NCBI GenBank assembly: GCA_910588855.1
Contig: CAJUSR010000007.1
Coordinates: forward strand, 1 to 64,000
DNA from: an uncultured Kineothrix sp.
Lineage (GTDB): Bacteria; Bacillota; Clostridia; Lachnospirales; Lachnospiraceae
Reading direction: 5' to 3'
Length of the DNA stretch: 64,000 nt
The notes beneath the pieces were generated by a model. The model saw only the letters and a program-made list of their open reading frames with translations. It ran no database searches and was not told where the DNA came from. Numbering within the stretch: the stretch's first letter is position 1; each line of letters starts with the position of its first letter. Below, piece after piece: positions 51,650 through 59,828 of the stretch. Both the position numbers and the translations under genes were made by a program.

Positions 51650-51860
51650 GAGGGAGATATTGGGTTTTGGGTGGAGACTAGGGATTGGGATGGGTAGGTG
51701 TGGGGGTATAGGTGGATATGAGGGTGGAGGTTTGGTTGGGATAGTATAGTATGGGAATGGAAGTTGAGTTGGAACGATATAGGGGTGGGAGTTTGGTTAG
51801 GATAGTATAGGGATGGAAGTTGAGTTGGGATGATATGGGGATGATAGCAGGGGGAGTGGG
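51650..51860 (+). repeat. G-rich degenerate repeat upstream of the glycosyltransferase
   Basis: Units such as GGTTTGGTTGGGATAGTATA, GGGAATGGAAGTTGAGTTGG and GATATAGGGGTGGGAG recur with changes over about 210 bases; one block of about 50 bp is present nearly twice (51728-51783 and 51790-51840). Many GGG/GGGG runs on the plus strand could form quadruplexes. The array ends about 20 bases before the start codon. Confidence 0.8.
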
Positions 51861-51877
51861 AGAAAGGGGTAAGAGGT

Positions 51878-53218
51878 TTGAAGAAGGTTGTGGCGGTTGT
51901 TTGTAATTATAATAAGAGGGAATATGTGGCAGGGTGTGTGCAGAGTGTGGTGGAGTCGGCGTTTGAAGGGCTGGATGTGGTGGTGGTGGATAATGCTTCT
52001 ACGGACGGTTCTGCGGAGTGGATTAGGAGTCAGTTTGGGGATAGTGTAAAATTGTTTGTGAACGAGGAGAATCTGGGGGGGAGCGGCGGCTTTAATGTGG
52101 GGATACGGTATGCTCTGGAAGAGGGATATGAGTATGTCTGGTGCCTGGATAATGATGTGTTAGTGGATGAGAATGCGGTAGGGGAATTGTATTCTTTTAT
52201 GGAAGGGCATCCCGAAGTGGGGATGGCCGGATCAAAGGTATATCATATGGAGAAACCGGATTATGTGCAGCAGTTTGGGATTGATATCCTGTGGGATGAA
52301 TATTGTTGTGAAGCGAAGTATCATGGTTGCTTGGAGGACGGCACTATGCCGGAAGTGGTGTATTCGGATGCGGTAGCTGCTTGTTCGGTATTGGTGAGGG
52401 CATCGGTAATCCGTAAAATCGGGCCTTTGCCGGAGGAGAACTTTTTGTACTGGGATGATACGGAGTGGGGATATAGATGTAATCTGGCAGGGTATAAGGT
52501 GGCATCCGTGGGCAGTTCTAAAATACTGCATTCTATGGGGGCGAAAAAGGAAAGCATAAATACGTTTCCGATGTATTATGCATGGCGGAACTGGATTCGC
52601 TTTTTTATGAAATATACACCAAAGGAAAAACGGGAAGATATGTGCTGCGCTTTTCTGGAAGGGATTTTTGATGTAGTTTATAATGATATTTATTTGGGGG
52701 AAGAAAACAGGGCAAAGACTGTCATGTATGCTTATGACGATGCTATCCACGGGAAGATGGGGAAAGCAAAAGAGGACAAGATTTTCCCGGTGGTGCATTC
52801 GGAGGAAAAATTGACAAAGCTGCTTATGGGGCAAAAGGAAGTAGAAATATATGCCAACGGATTGGACGGGCAGGCGGAAGCGTTTGCGAAGAAAGTTAGG
52901 GCTTTCGGTGAAAAATCAGGGAATGGGCTGGCAGTCCGCATTTTGAAAGGGCATCCATTTCCAAATGGGAATGGCGTAGAACTGGTTTTGGAAAAGAAGA
53001 AACGGGGGATATGTACGTTTACGATGGCAAAAGATATTTTCTGCCTGGATGATTTGGAACTGCACACCTGGTATGTGGATGAGGAAGAAAGGATTCTGGC
53101 TTCCGAGGAAGATTTGTTTTTGTCGATTAACCGGGATTACAGCCGGAAAATGTTTGTGTTTAGCCAGAAAGGGCTGTTTTTGTCTTTAACAGCGGCAGCA
53201 GGGGAAAGGGATGCCTGA
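51878..53218 (+). CDS. Glycosyltransferase family 2 protein
   Basis: The 446-residue protein has a GT-A fold: 'VVCNYNKREYVAGCVQSVV', 'DVVVVDNASTDGSAEWI', 'NLGGSGGFNVGIRYAL', the metal-binding WCLDNDVLVDE (DxD as DND) and 'NFLYWDDTEWGYRCNLAGYKV', as in rhamnosyl- and galactofuranosyltransferases. Residues about 290-446 form a C-terminal region I do not recognise. It probably adds sugars to a cell-surface polysaccharide. The start codon is TTG at 51878, after AAGAGG; no better ATG covers the first beta strand. It stands alone. Confidence 0.9.
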   Translation: MKKVVAVVCNYNKREYVAGCVQSVVESAFEGLDVVVVDNASTDGSAEWIRSQFGDSVKLFVNEENLGGSGGFNVGIRYALEEGYEYVWCLDNDVLVDENAVGELYSFMEGHPEVGMAGSKVYHMEKPDYVQQFGIDILWDEYCCEAKYHGCLEDGTMPEVVYSDAVAACSVLVRASVIRKIGPLPEENFLYWDDTEWGYRCNLAGYKVASVGSSKILHSMGAKKESINTFPMYYAWRNWIRFFMKYTPKEKREDMCCAFLEGIFDVVYNDIYLGEENRAKTVMYAYDDAIHGKMGKAKEDKIFPVVHSEEKLTKLLMGQKEVEIYANGLDGQAEAFAKKVRAFGEKSGNGLAVRILKGHPFPNGNGVELVLEKKKRGICTFTMAKDIFCLDDLELHTWYVDEEERILASEEDLFLSINRDYSRKMFVFSQKGLFLSLTAAAGERDA

Positions 53219-53368
53219 TTTTTTAATATTTTTTTAATTTCCCGTTAATTGCTATCCTATAGTGAAAGCATTACGATTAAAATAAACTTGAAATGCTTTA
53301 TCGTGCAATCGCTGCCCTGCAAGCTTTTACGATTTGGCAGGGAGGGCAGTGGGTTAAAGGGGACTGCT

Positions 53369-54223
53369 ATGTTTGGATATGTGATAATCAATAAAGGGGA
53401 TATGAAATTCAGGGAGTTTGATGTCTACCATGCATATTACTGCGGGCTGTGCCGGAGCCTGAAAGAAAAGTATGGGCTGTTTGGGCAGATGACCTTATCG
53501 TATGATATGACATTTGTAATCATGCTGCTGACCGGTTTGTATGAGCCGGAAGAGGCGGAAGGAAGCTGTAAGTGCGTTGCCCATCCTTTTGAAAAGCATG
53601 GGATTAGGAGAAATGAATTTACGGAATATGCGGCGGATATGAATTTATTGCTTTCCTATTATAAATGCAAAGACGATTGGGAAGACGATAAAAAATACCG
53701 CCAGCGTTTTTATGCCTCCCTGTTGGAAAAGGGGTATCGGAAGCTGGGAGGGAAATACAGGAAAAAGACACGTAAAATAGAGAATTTGATGGGGCAGATA
53801 AAAAAGGAAGAAGAGGCAGGATGCCGGGATATCGATAAAATGTCGAGGCTGTTCGGCGAGGTGATGGCGGAAGTGATGGTCTGCAAAGAGGATATATGGA
53901 AAGAGAACCTTTACCGGCTTGGCCTGTATCTTGGGAAATTCATTTATTTGTGCGATGCTTACGAGGATATTGAAAAAGATTTAAAAGACGGCAATTACAA
54001 TCCTCTTCTAGGGATGTATGAAAATCCTGATTTTGAGGAAGAATGCAGAGAGATTCTGACTATGATGATGGCGGAATGCTCAAAGGAATTTGAAAAGCTT
54101 CCTATTTTGGAAAATATAGAAATATTGCGGAACATAATATATTCCGGTGTATGGTACCGTTATGAAAAAGTAAGGGTAAAGCGGAAATCTGAAGAAAAGG
54201 GACAGGCAAAGAAAAATGAATAA
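53369..54223 (+). CDS. DUF5685 family protein
   Basis: The 284-residue helical protein starts MFGYVIINKGDMKFREF and has a Cys pair in 'YYCGLCRSLKEKYG' plus Cys in 'GSCKCVAHPF', so a metal site is possible. Near residue 195 'YLCDAYEDIEKDLKDGNYNP' resembles the Asp-rich motif of class I isoprenoid synthases (DxxxDxxxD). I place it in DUF5685, of unknown function. The start follows AAAGGGGA; the frame upstream of it is not protein-like. It overlaps the J-domain gene by 8 bases, so the two proteins are made together. Confidence 0.72.
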   Translation: MFGYVIINKGDMKFREFDVYHAYYCGLCRSLKEKYGLFGQMTLSYDMTFVIMLLTGLYEPEEAEGSCKCVAHPFEKHGIRRNEFTEYAADMNLLLSYYKCKDDWEDDKKYRQRFYASLLEKGYRKLGGKYRKKTRKIENLMGQIKKEEEAGCRDIDKMSRLFGEVMAEVMVCKEDIWKENLYRLGLYLGKFIYLCDAYEDIEKDLKDGNYNPLLGMYENPDFEEECREILTMMMAECSKEFEKLPILENIEILRNIIYSGVWYRYEKVRVKRKSEEKGQAKKNE

Positions 54224-54983
54224 TCCTTATGAAGTTTTGGGAGTATCGGGGAATGCTTCCGAGGAAGAGATAAAAAAAGCATATCGGACTCTCAGCAGAA
54301 AGTACCACCCTGACGCTAATTTGAACAATCCGAATAAAGCGCAGGCAGAGGAAAAGTTCAAGCAGATTCAGGAAGCATACCAACAGATTGTGAAAGAGCG
54401 TACGGAAGGGTACGGGAATGGCGGGTATGGAAATACCGGGTATGAAAGAAACGGATATAACAGCAGAGGGTATGACTCAAGGGATGGCAATGGTTATGGA
54501 GGCGGCTTTGGGGGCTTCGGAAGTTTTGGAGGTTTCGGAAGCTTTGGAAGTTTTGGGGGCTTTGGGAATTTCGGAGGAGGCAGCACCGGTTATGAAGAAG
54601 ACGGCCATTTGCGGGCGGCCGGGAATTATGTAAGGAACGGATATTATAAAGAAGCAAGAAATGTGCTGGACAGCATGTCGGAAAAAAATGCGCGCTGGTA
54701 TTATTACAGCGCTTTGGCCCACGGCGGGCTGGGGAATACGGTAGCCGCAAGGGAACATGCCAAACGGGCGTCCGTTATGGAGCCGGGGAATGCGGATTAC
54801 AGGAATCTTGCCTACCGTTTTGAAAACGGAGGAACGCAATACCGGCAACGGCAATATACTTATGGAAGCCCCTATGCCGGCAGCGGGAACTTTTGCCTGA
54901 GGCTTTGCATTTGGAATCTGATATGCAATGTCTGCTGCAACGGATGGATGTGCTGCGGCGGTTCCCCCTACCGTGGCTATTGA
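54216..54983 (+). CDS. J-domain protein with Gly-rich and Cys-rich segments
   Basis: The 255-residue protein has an N-terminal J-domain (residues 1-63: 'NPYEVLGVSGNASEEEIKKAY' with the HPD motif in SRKYHPDAN), a long Gly/Phe/Tyr/Asn region (about 65-125), a TPR-like helical part ('NYVRNGYYKEARNVLDSM', 'WYYYSALAHGGLGN') and a C-terminal hydrophobic Cys-rich tail (CIWNLICNVCCNGWMCCGG) that could be lipid- or metal-binding. It would stimulate DnaK and bring it to a client, perhaps the coupled DUF5685 protein. It lacks the DnaJ zinc fingers. Confidence 0.9.
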   Translation: MNNPYEVLGVSGNASEEEIKKAYRTLSRKYHPDANLNNPNKAQAEEKFKQIQEAYQQIVKERTEGYGNGGYGNTGYERNGYNSRGYDSRDGNGYGGGFGGFGSFGGFGSFGSFGGFGNFGGGSTGYEEDGHLRAAGNYVRNGYYKEARNVLDSMSEKNARWYYYSALAHGGLGNTVAAREHAKRASVMEPGNADYRNLAYRFENGGTQYRQRQYTYGSPYAGSGNFCLRLCIWNLICNVCCNGWMCCGGSPYRGY

Positions 54984-55000
54984 AAGGGAAAGCGGCGGTT

Positions 55001-55861
55001 TTAACGCTGCCACCTCCCGGAAGCGCCGCAGGGAAGAACCAGGCCGTTTTCCTTTACGGGAAGACCGATTTCATCTGCGGTCACATGGCCGCCGAAGGAC
55101 GGAACGATAGCTGTATTTATCATGTAAGACAATACGGCTGGCTGCAGGCCGGTAGTATAAGAGTTTATCAAATAAAAAAGCGCATGTTCGGAAAGGATTT
55201 TTGAAGTCAATTCTATAAAAGAAAAAATATTTTCTTCGATTTTCCATATTTCCCCTTTGGGTCCCCGACCGTAGGAAGGAGGATCCATAATGATGCCGTC
55301 GTAAGTATTGCCCCTGCGTATTTCCCGTTCCACAAATTTTACGCAGTCATCGACCAGCCAGCGTATGGGGGCATCTCCAAGCCCGGAGGCGATGGCGTTT
55401 TCTTTTGCCCAGGTTACCATACCTTTGGAAGCGTCCACATGGGTGACGCTGGCCCCTGCCTTGGCAGCCGCCAAAGTTGCCCCGCCGGTATAGGCAAATA
55501 AGTTCAAGACTTTTACCGGTCTTTTGGAAGCACGGATAAGAGGGGAAAACCAATCCCAATTGGCTGCCTGTTCCGGGAAAAGCCCGGTATGTTTGAAGCT
55601 GAAGGGCTTTAACCGGAAAGTAAGTTCCTGATAATGGATACTCCATTCGTCCGGGAGCCGGAAAAATTCCCATTCCCCGCCGCCTTTGGAGCTGCGGTGG
55701 TAATGGCCGTTCTTTTTTTGCCATCCGGGGTTTATCTTTGGTGTATTCCAAATGACCTGTGGGTCTGGGCGTATTAAAAGATATTTTCCCCAGCGTTCCA
55801 GCTTTTCCCCGCAGGAGGTATCCAAAACTTCATAATCTTTCCATTTGTCGGCTGTCCACAT
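55001..55861 (-). CDS. Class I SAM-dependent methyltransferase, RlmI/RlmK-like
   Basis: The 286-residue protein has an N-terminal substrate part ('LERWGKYLLIRPDPQVIW') and a Rossmann methyltransferase domain: motif I VLNLFAYTGGATLAAAKAG, 'VTHVDASKGMVTWAKENA', and the catalytic-type DPPSYGRGPKGE. This is the pattern of 23S rRNA cytosine or guanosine methyltransferases of the RlmI/RlmK class, though it lacks a PUA domain, so the target is uncertain. It converges on the J-domain gene with 17 bases between the stops. Confidence 0.88.
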   Translation of the reverse strand: MWTADKWKDYEVLDTSCGEKLERWGKYLLIRPDPQVIWNTPKINPGWQKKNGHYHRSSKGGGEWEFFRLPDEWSIHYQELTFRLKPFSFKHTGLFPEQAANWDWFSPLIRASKRPVKVLNLFAYTGGATLAAAKAGASVTHVDASKGMVTWAKENAIASGLGDAPIRWLVDDCVKFVEREIRRGNTYDGIIMDPPSYGRGPKGEIWKIEENIFSFIELTSKILSEHALFYLINSYTTGLQPAVLSYMINTAIVPSFGGHVTADEIGLPVKENGLVLPCGASGRWQR

Positions 55862-55967
55862 AAGGCGCCCTCCTTTTGTATCGTAGTTTGTATGACTTTA
55901 TCAATATACACTAAAGCTATTGGTTTGGCAAGGATGCCCGTTGCATCTGCTTCGCCCGTCATCCGTT

Positions 55968-56025
55968 TGCCAAAGGACCTGTCCGGCAGTACCGTCTGGA
56001 AGACTTTTTGACATCCGAACCCTTA
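55968..56025. mobile_element. Decayed family 1 palindrome end
   Basis: GTTTGCCAAAGGACCTGTCC, GGCAGTACCGTCTGG and CTTTTTGACATCCGAACCCT correspond to right-arm pieces of copies A-C with deletions. It lies between the methyltransferase promoter region and the S10 promoter. Confidence 0.55.
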
Positions 56026-56059
56026 ACTTATTTTAAGACATAAAAAAATAAAAAAATGC

Positions 56060-56088
56060 TTGCATTTCCGGAAAACATCATGTATACT
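56060..56088 (+). promoter_or_regulatory. Promoter of the S10 ribosomal protein operon
   Basis: TTGCAT (56060-56065), 17-base spacer, TATACT (56083-56088), about 290 bases upstream of rpsJ. An A-rich UP-like stretch precedes it. Confidence 0.7.
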
Positions 56089-56164
56089 AACAATTGCTGT
56101 GGCATGATAGCTGTGAAGCGTGAGGTTGCTGCCGTATGGGCAGGTTTTCCGTGGAGCGAATGTC

Positions 56165-56345
56165 AAGGAGCCGGCAAGCCGGCTTAAAGAAACTGACGAC
56201 AAGTCACTGTACAAGCAATAATGTTACTTAGCAGTAGTGTAACGGTGTGTGGAAATGCAGAAGAAAGAAACTGATAAAACGTAGCTTATGAGGTTTATCA
56301 GGACACACACGGACGAGTGTACAGTCACCGCTTGTCGTACTTAAG
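56165..56345 (+). ncRNA. Structured 5' leader of the S10 operon (candidate autoregulatory RNA)
   Basis: Nested helices are visible: ACGACAAG (56197-56204) with CTTGTCGT (56331-56338), extended by ACTGTACA-like and TGTACAGT; GTGTGTG (near 56250) with CACACAC (near 56304); CTGATAAAAC with GGTTTATCAG (56271-56301). Local hairpins are GCCGG-CAAG-CCGGC (near 56170) and GTTAC/GTAAC (near 56223-56242). The helix ends shortly before the rpsJ ribosome site. Such leaders often bind a ribosomal protein, but the ligand here is unknown. Confidence 0.65.
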
Positions 56346-56379
56346 GGTTGAAAAGTGCGAAAAGGAGGCGACTTTTTTT

Positions 56380-56697
56380 ATGGCAAGTCAAGTAATGAGA
56401 ATTACCTTAAAAGCTTATGATCATCATTTAGTAGATGCATCTGCCAAGAAAATCATTGAAACAGTTAAAAAGAACGGATCACAGGTGAGCGGGCCGGTAC
56501 CCCTTCCGACAAAAAAAGAAGTGGTTACTATCTTGAGGGCGGTTCACAAATATAAGGATTCCAGAGAGCAGTTTGAGCAGAGGACCCACAAAAGGTTGAT
56601 TGACATTATTACACCGACACCGAAGACGGTCGATGCGTTGCAAAGGCTGGAGATGCCGGCTGGTGTATATATTGACATCAAAATGAAGACCAAATAA
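56380..56697 (+). CDS. rpsJ: 30S ribosomal protein S10
   Basis: The 105-residue protein matches S10: 'ITLKAYDHHLVDASAKKII', 'VSGPVPLPTKKEVVTILRA', 'EQRTHKRLIDIITPTPKTVDAL' and 'LPAGVYIDIK'-type end. It is the first gene of the S10 operon, after a long leader. The start at 56380 follows AAAGGAGG with a spacing of 11, somewhat long, which could aid regulation by the leader structure. The frame extends upstream but without homology. S10 also acts in transcription antitermination as NusE. Confidence 0.98.
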   Translation: MASQVMRITLKAYDHHLVDASAKKIIETVKKNGSQVSGPVPLPTKKEVVTILRAVHKYKDSREQFEQRTHKRLIDIITPTPKTVDALQRLEMPAGVYIDIKMKTK

Positions 56698-56803
56698 ATT
56701 TTCTTCATTTTAAAACAAAAAACCCCTACTAGTATGCAAAGCTTCGGAGGCAGGAAGGGAAAGCCGAAGGGCTAGGCCGCTGTAGAACAAACAGGAGGTA
56801 AAG
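56698..56803 (+). other. rpsJ-rplC spacer with hairpin
   Basis: This 106-base gap holds CTTCGG (near 56742) paired with CCGAAG (near 56763) and no gene. A ribosome site ACAGGAGGT precedes rplC. Confidence 0.5.
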
Positions 56804-57481
56804 ATGAAAAAAGCGATTTTAGCAACAAAAGTCGGAATGACTCAAATCTTCAATGAAGACGGTTCGCTGATTCCGGTAACGGTACTTCAGGCAGGACCCT
56901 GTTATGTAACCCAGATTAAAACAATGGAAAATGACGGCTACAAAGCAGTTCAGGTTGGCTTTGTTGACAAGAAGGAAAGAATCAACAACAAAGACAAGGG
57001 CGGCAAAAAAGAAGTGATTCATAGGCATGGCGTAACCAAAGCTATGAAAGGGCACTTTGATAAGGCTGGCGTTTCCGGCAAGAGATATGTAAGGGAATTT
57101 AAATTTGATAATTCCGAAGAATATGAATTGGGCAAGGAAATCAAAGCGGATATATTTGCAGCAGGCGATAAAGTGGATGCATCTGCGATTTCCAAAGGTA
57201 AAGGTTTCCAGGGTGCGATTAAGAGGCACGGGCAGCACAGAGGACCTATGACTCATGGTTCCAAGTTCCACCGTCATCAGGGTTCCAACGGCGCTTGCTC
57301 CTCACCGAGCCGCGTGTTTAAAGGAAAAGGGATGCCTGGGCATATGGGCTGCGTAAAAGTTACCGTGCAGAACCTTGAAGTGGTGCGTGTAGATGCGGAG
57401 AAAAATCTTCTTCTTATTAAAGGCGCAGTGCCGGGACCGAAGAAAGCTCTAGTGACAATAAAAGAAACCGTTAAGGGTTAA
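56804..57481 (+). CDS. rplC: 50S ribosomal protein L3
   Basis: The 225-residue protein shows L3 motifs: 'AILATKVGMTQIFNEDGSLIPVTV', 'KGFQGAIKRHGQHRGPMTHGS' and 'GMPGHMGCVKVTVQNLEVV'. It binds 23S rRNA near the peptidyl transferase centre and is an early assembly protein. It is slightly longer than the usual 205-215 residues owing to an insert around residues 55-85. It is followed by rplD after 30 bases. Confidence 0.98.
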   Translation: MKKAILATKVGMTQIFNEDGSLIPVTVLQAGPCYVTQIKTMENDGYKAVQVGFVDKKERINNKDKGGKKEVIHRHGVTKAMKGHFDKAGVSGKRYVREFKFDNSEEYELGKEIKADIFAAGDKVDASAISKGKGFQGAIKRHGQHRGPMTHGSKFHRHQGSNGACSSPSRVFKGKGMPGHMGCVKVTVQNLEVVRVDAEKNLLLIKGAVPGPKKALVTIKETVKG

Positions 57482-57511
57482 TCTTTGGCGGATGAAAGGA
57501 GGACCATTCAG

Positions 57512-58168
57512 ATGGCAAACGTATCTGTTTATAATATGGAAGGCAAAGAAGTTGGCAGAATCGACTTAAACGATGCGGTATTCGGTGTTGAAATCAATGA
57601 ACATCTGGTACACATGGCAGTCGTACAGCAGCTTGCAAATAAACGTCTGGGAACGCAGAAAGCAAAAACCCGTTCGGAAGTTTCCGGCGGCGGGAAAAAA
57701 CCTTGGAGGCAGAAAGGAACAGGCCATGCAAGGCAGGGTTCTATAAGGGCGCCCCAGTGGAAAGGCGGCGGCGTTGTTTTTGCCCCGGTGCCAAGGGATT
57801 ATTCCTTTAAGATGAACAGGAAGGAAAAACAGGCAGCTATCCGTTCCGCACTGACAAGCAGGGTGCAGGACAACAAGTTTATCGTTTTGGATGAACTGAA
57901 AATGGATGCAGCAAAAACAAAAGAGATGAGGAAAGTCCTTGAGAACCTGAATGTGAAAAAGGCTCTTGTAGTGACAGGGGGTATCGACGAAAACGTAATC
58001 CTTGCAGCAAGGAACCTTCCTACAGTACGTACTTCCCATATCGCAATTGAAAAGGATGGGGAGAACACGAAAGTAAACAGCACAATCTGTGTTTATGATA
58101 TTATGAAATATGATACCGTAGTCCTGACAAAGGAAGCGGTGGCAAATATTGAGGAGGTGTACGCATAA
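57512..58168 (+). CDS. rplD: 50S ribosomal protein L4
   Basis: The 218-residue protein has L4 motifs: 'ANVSVYNMEGKEVGRIDL', 'TRSEVSGGGKKPWRQKGTGHAR' (the extended loop reaching the exit tunnel) and 'APQWKGGGVVFAP'. The Met at 57512 is preceded by AAAGGAGGA; the frame from 57485 overlaps that site and is not the start. In some bacteria L4 represses the S10 operon by binding the leader, so it is a candidate ligand for the leader described here. The stop overlaps the rplW start. Confidence 0.98.
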   Translation: MANVSVYNMEGKEVGRIDLNDAVFGVEINEHLVHMAVVQQLANKRLGTQKAKTRSEVSGGGKKPWRQKGTGHARQGSIRAPQWKGGGVVFAPVPRDYSFKMNRKEKQAAIRSALTSRVQDNKFIVLDELKMDAAKTKEMRKVLENLNVKKALVVTGGIDENVILAARNLPTVRTSHIAIEKDGENTKVNSTICVYDIMKYDTVVLTKEAVANIEEVYA

Positions 58169-58467
58169 TGGCAAATATTCAATATTATGATGTTATCCTC
58201 AAACCGGTTATTACGGAAAAAAGTATGGCTGGCATGAGTGAAAAAGAATATACGTTTTTGGTTCATCCGGAAGCGAATAAAACAATGATTAAACATGCCG
58301 TAGAGAAGATGTTTGAAGGCACGAAAGTGGAAAGAGTCAATACGATGAACTTAATCGGCAAGACAAAAAGACGCGGTATGACTTCCGGAAAAACGGCGCA
58401 GAGGAAGAAAGCCATTGTTAAATTGACAGCGGACAGCAAAGAAATCGAAATCTTTGCAGGGCTGTAA
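58168..58467 (+). CDS. rplW: 50S ribosomal protein L23
   Basis: The 99-residue protein has the L23 form: 'YYDVILKPVITEKSMAGM', 'TFLVHPEANKTMIKHAVEKMF', 'VNTMNLIGKTKRRGMTSGKTA'. It sits at the tunnel exit and docks trigger factor and SRP. The start codon overlaps the rplD stop by one base (TAATG), so translation is coupled. AGGAGG lies upstream within rplD. Confidence 0.98.
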   Translation: MANIQYYDVILKPVITEKSMAGMSEKEYTFLVHPEANKTMIKHAVEKMFEGTKVERVNTMNLIGKTKRRGMTSGKTAQRKKAIVKLTADSKEIEIFAGL

Positions 58468-58606
58468 GGAATAAGCACGCTGCAAAAGGCGGTCTTGCCT
58501 GTTAGGCAGCGGAAGCGGTAGCTCGCGGAGCGATAGAAGCAACAGGAAAGTATGCGGCATGGAAAACGGATGGCCGCGCAAAGCTAAAGTAAAGGAGACC
58601 TAAGAC
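58468..58606 (+). other. rplW-rplB spacer with structured RNA potential
   Basis: The gap of 139 bases is long for this operon. CCTGTT (58498-58503) pairs with AACAGG (58541-58546) around an inner GCTC-GCG-GAGC hairpin. No reading frame is supported. AAAGGAG precedes rplB. Confidence 0.5.
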
Positions 58607-59449
58607 ATGGGAATTAAGACATATAAGCCATATACACCTTCCAGAAGGCATATGACAGGTTCTGACCATTCTGAAATCACAAAGCAGACTCCTGAGAAAT
58701 CCCTTTGTGTTTCATTGAAAAAGAATGCCGGACGTAATAATCAGGGTAAGATTACGGTAAGGCACCGCGGAGGCGGAAACAAGAGAAAATACAGATTGAT
58801 TGATTTCAAGAGGAATAAAGACGGCATACCGGCAAAAGTAATCGGTATCGAGTATGACCCCAACAGGACGGCAAACATTGCTTTGATTTGTTATAAAGAC
58901 GGACAAAAAAGCTATATCATTGCTCCACAGGGGCTGACGGACGGCATGACGGTAATGAACGGGCCGGAAGCGGAAATAAGAGTCGGTAATTGCCTGCCGC
59001 TTTCCAACATCCCGGTTGGTACACAGGTACACAACATTGAGCTGCTTCCCGGAAAGGGCGGGCAGATGGCACGTTCTGCAGGCAACAGCGCACAGTTGAT
59101 GGCAAAAGAAGGGAAATATGCAACGCTCAGGCTGCCCTCAGGCGAAATGAGGATGGTACCGATTGCCTGCCGCGCAACCATTGGTTCAGTAGGTAATGCA
59201 GACCACAACCTTATCAATATCGGTAAAGCCGGACGTAAACGCCATATGGGTATCCGTCCTACGGTACGTGGTTCGGTTATGAACCCGAATGACCATCCGC
59301 ACGGTGGTGGTGAAGGAAAGACAGGTATCGGACGTCCGGGCCCGTGTACACCTTGGGGCAAGCCTGCTCTTGGTTTGAAGACACGTAAAAAGAAGAAGGC
59401 GTCTAACAAGCTGATTGTAAGAAGAAGAGACGGCAAAAGCATTAAATAA
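58607..59449 (+). CDS. rplB: 50S ribosomal protein L2
   Basis: The 280-residue protein is full-length L2: 'GIKTYKPYTPSRRHMTGSDH', 'GRNNQGKITVRHRGGGNKR', 'MARSAGNSAQLMAKEGKYA' and the conserved end 'MNPNDHPHGGGEGKTGIGRP' with the His important for peptidyl transfer. It joins the subunits at bridge B7b. GGAGACC precedes the ATG and rpsS follows after 14 bases. Confidence 0.99.
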   Translation: MGIKTYKPYTPSRRHMTGSDHSEITKQTPEKSLCVSLKKNAGRNNQGKITVRHRGGGNKRKYRLIDFKRNKDGIPAKVIGIEYDPNRTANIALICYKDGQKSYIIAPQGLTDGMTVMNGPEAEIRVGNCLPLSNIPVGTQVHNIELLPGKGGQMARSAGNSAQLMAKEGKYATLRLPSGEMRMVPIACRATIGSVGNADHNLINIGKAGRKRHMGIRPTVRGSVMNPNDHPHGGGEGKTGIGRPGPCTPWGKPALGLKTRKKKKASNKLIVRRRDGKSIK

Positions 59450-59463
59450 TAGGAGGAAAAACA

Positions 59464-59745
59464 ATGGCTAGATCACTGAAAAAAGGACCATTCGCAGACG
59501 CAAGCGTGCTGAAAAAAGTAGATGCCATGAATGCATCAGGGCAGAAGCAGGTGATTAAGACCTGGTCCCGCCGGTCTACGATTTTCCCTTCATTTGTAGG
59601 GCACACATTTGCAGTTCATGATGGAAGGAAACATGTGCCGGTATATATTACGGAAGATATGGTTGGTCATAAGCTCGGCGAATTTGTTGCAACCAGGACA
59701 TACAGGGGTCATGGAAAAGACGAAAAGAAATCGAAAGTAAGGTAG
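59464..59745 (+). CDS. rpsS: 30S ribosomal protein S19
   Basis: The 93-residue protein has typical S19 blocks: 'ARSLKKGPFADASVLKKV', 'TWSRRSTIFPSFVGHTFAVH', 'DGRKHVPVYITEDMVGHKLGEF'. It lies in the 30S head next to S13. AGGAGGAAAAAC provides the ribosome site. A stable hairpin follows its stop. Confidence 0.99.
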   Translation: MARSLKKGPFADASVLKKVDAMNASGQKQVIKTWSRRSTIFPSFVGHTFAVHDGRKHVPVYITEDMVGHKLGEFVATRTYRGHGKDEKKSKVR

Positions 59746-59747
59746 CA

Positions 59748-59770
59748 GTTCGTCCGTGGCGCGGACGAAC
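59748..59770 (+). other. Hairpin in the rpsS-rplV spacer
   Basis: GTTCGTCCG and CGGACGAAC form a perfect 9-bp stem with a 5-base loop, without a T-run. It could slow 3' decay of the upstream transcript or be a processing site. Confidence 0.7.
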
Positions 59771-59828
59771 CGATGGAACCATAAAGTGTCCGTGACATGG
59801 GTGGAAATTTGGAAGGAGGAGCAAAAAA

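Noticed and set aside
53249..53368. N-terminal extension of the DUF5685 protein
   Set aside because: The residues show no conservation pattern and the ribosome site favours the Met at 53369.
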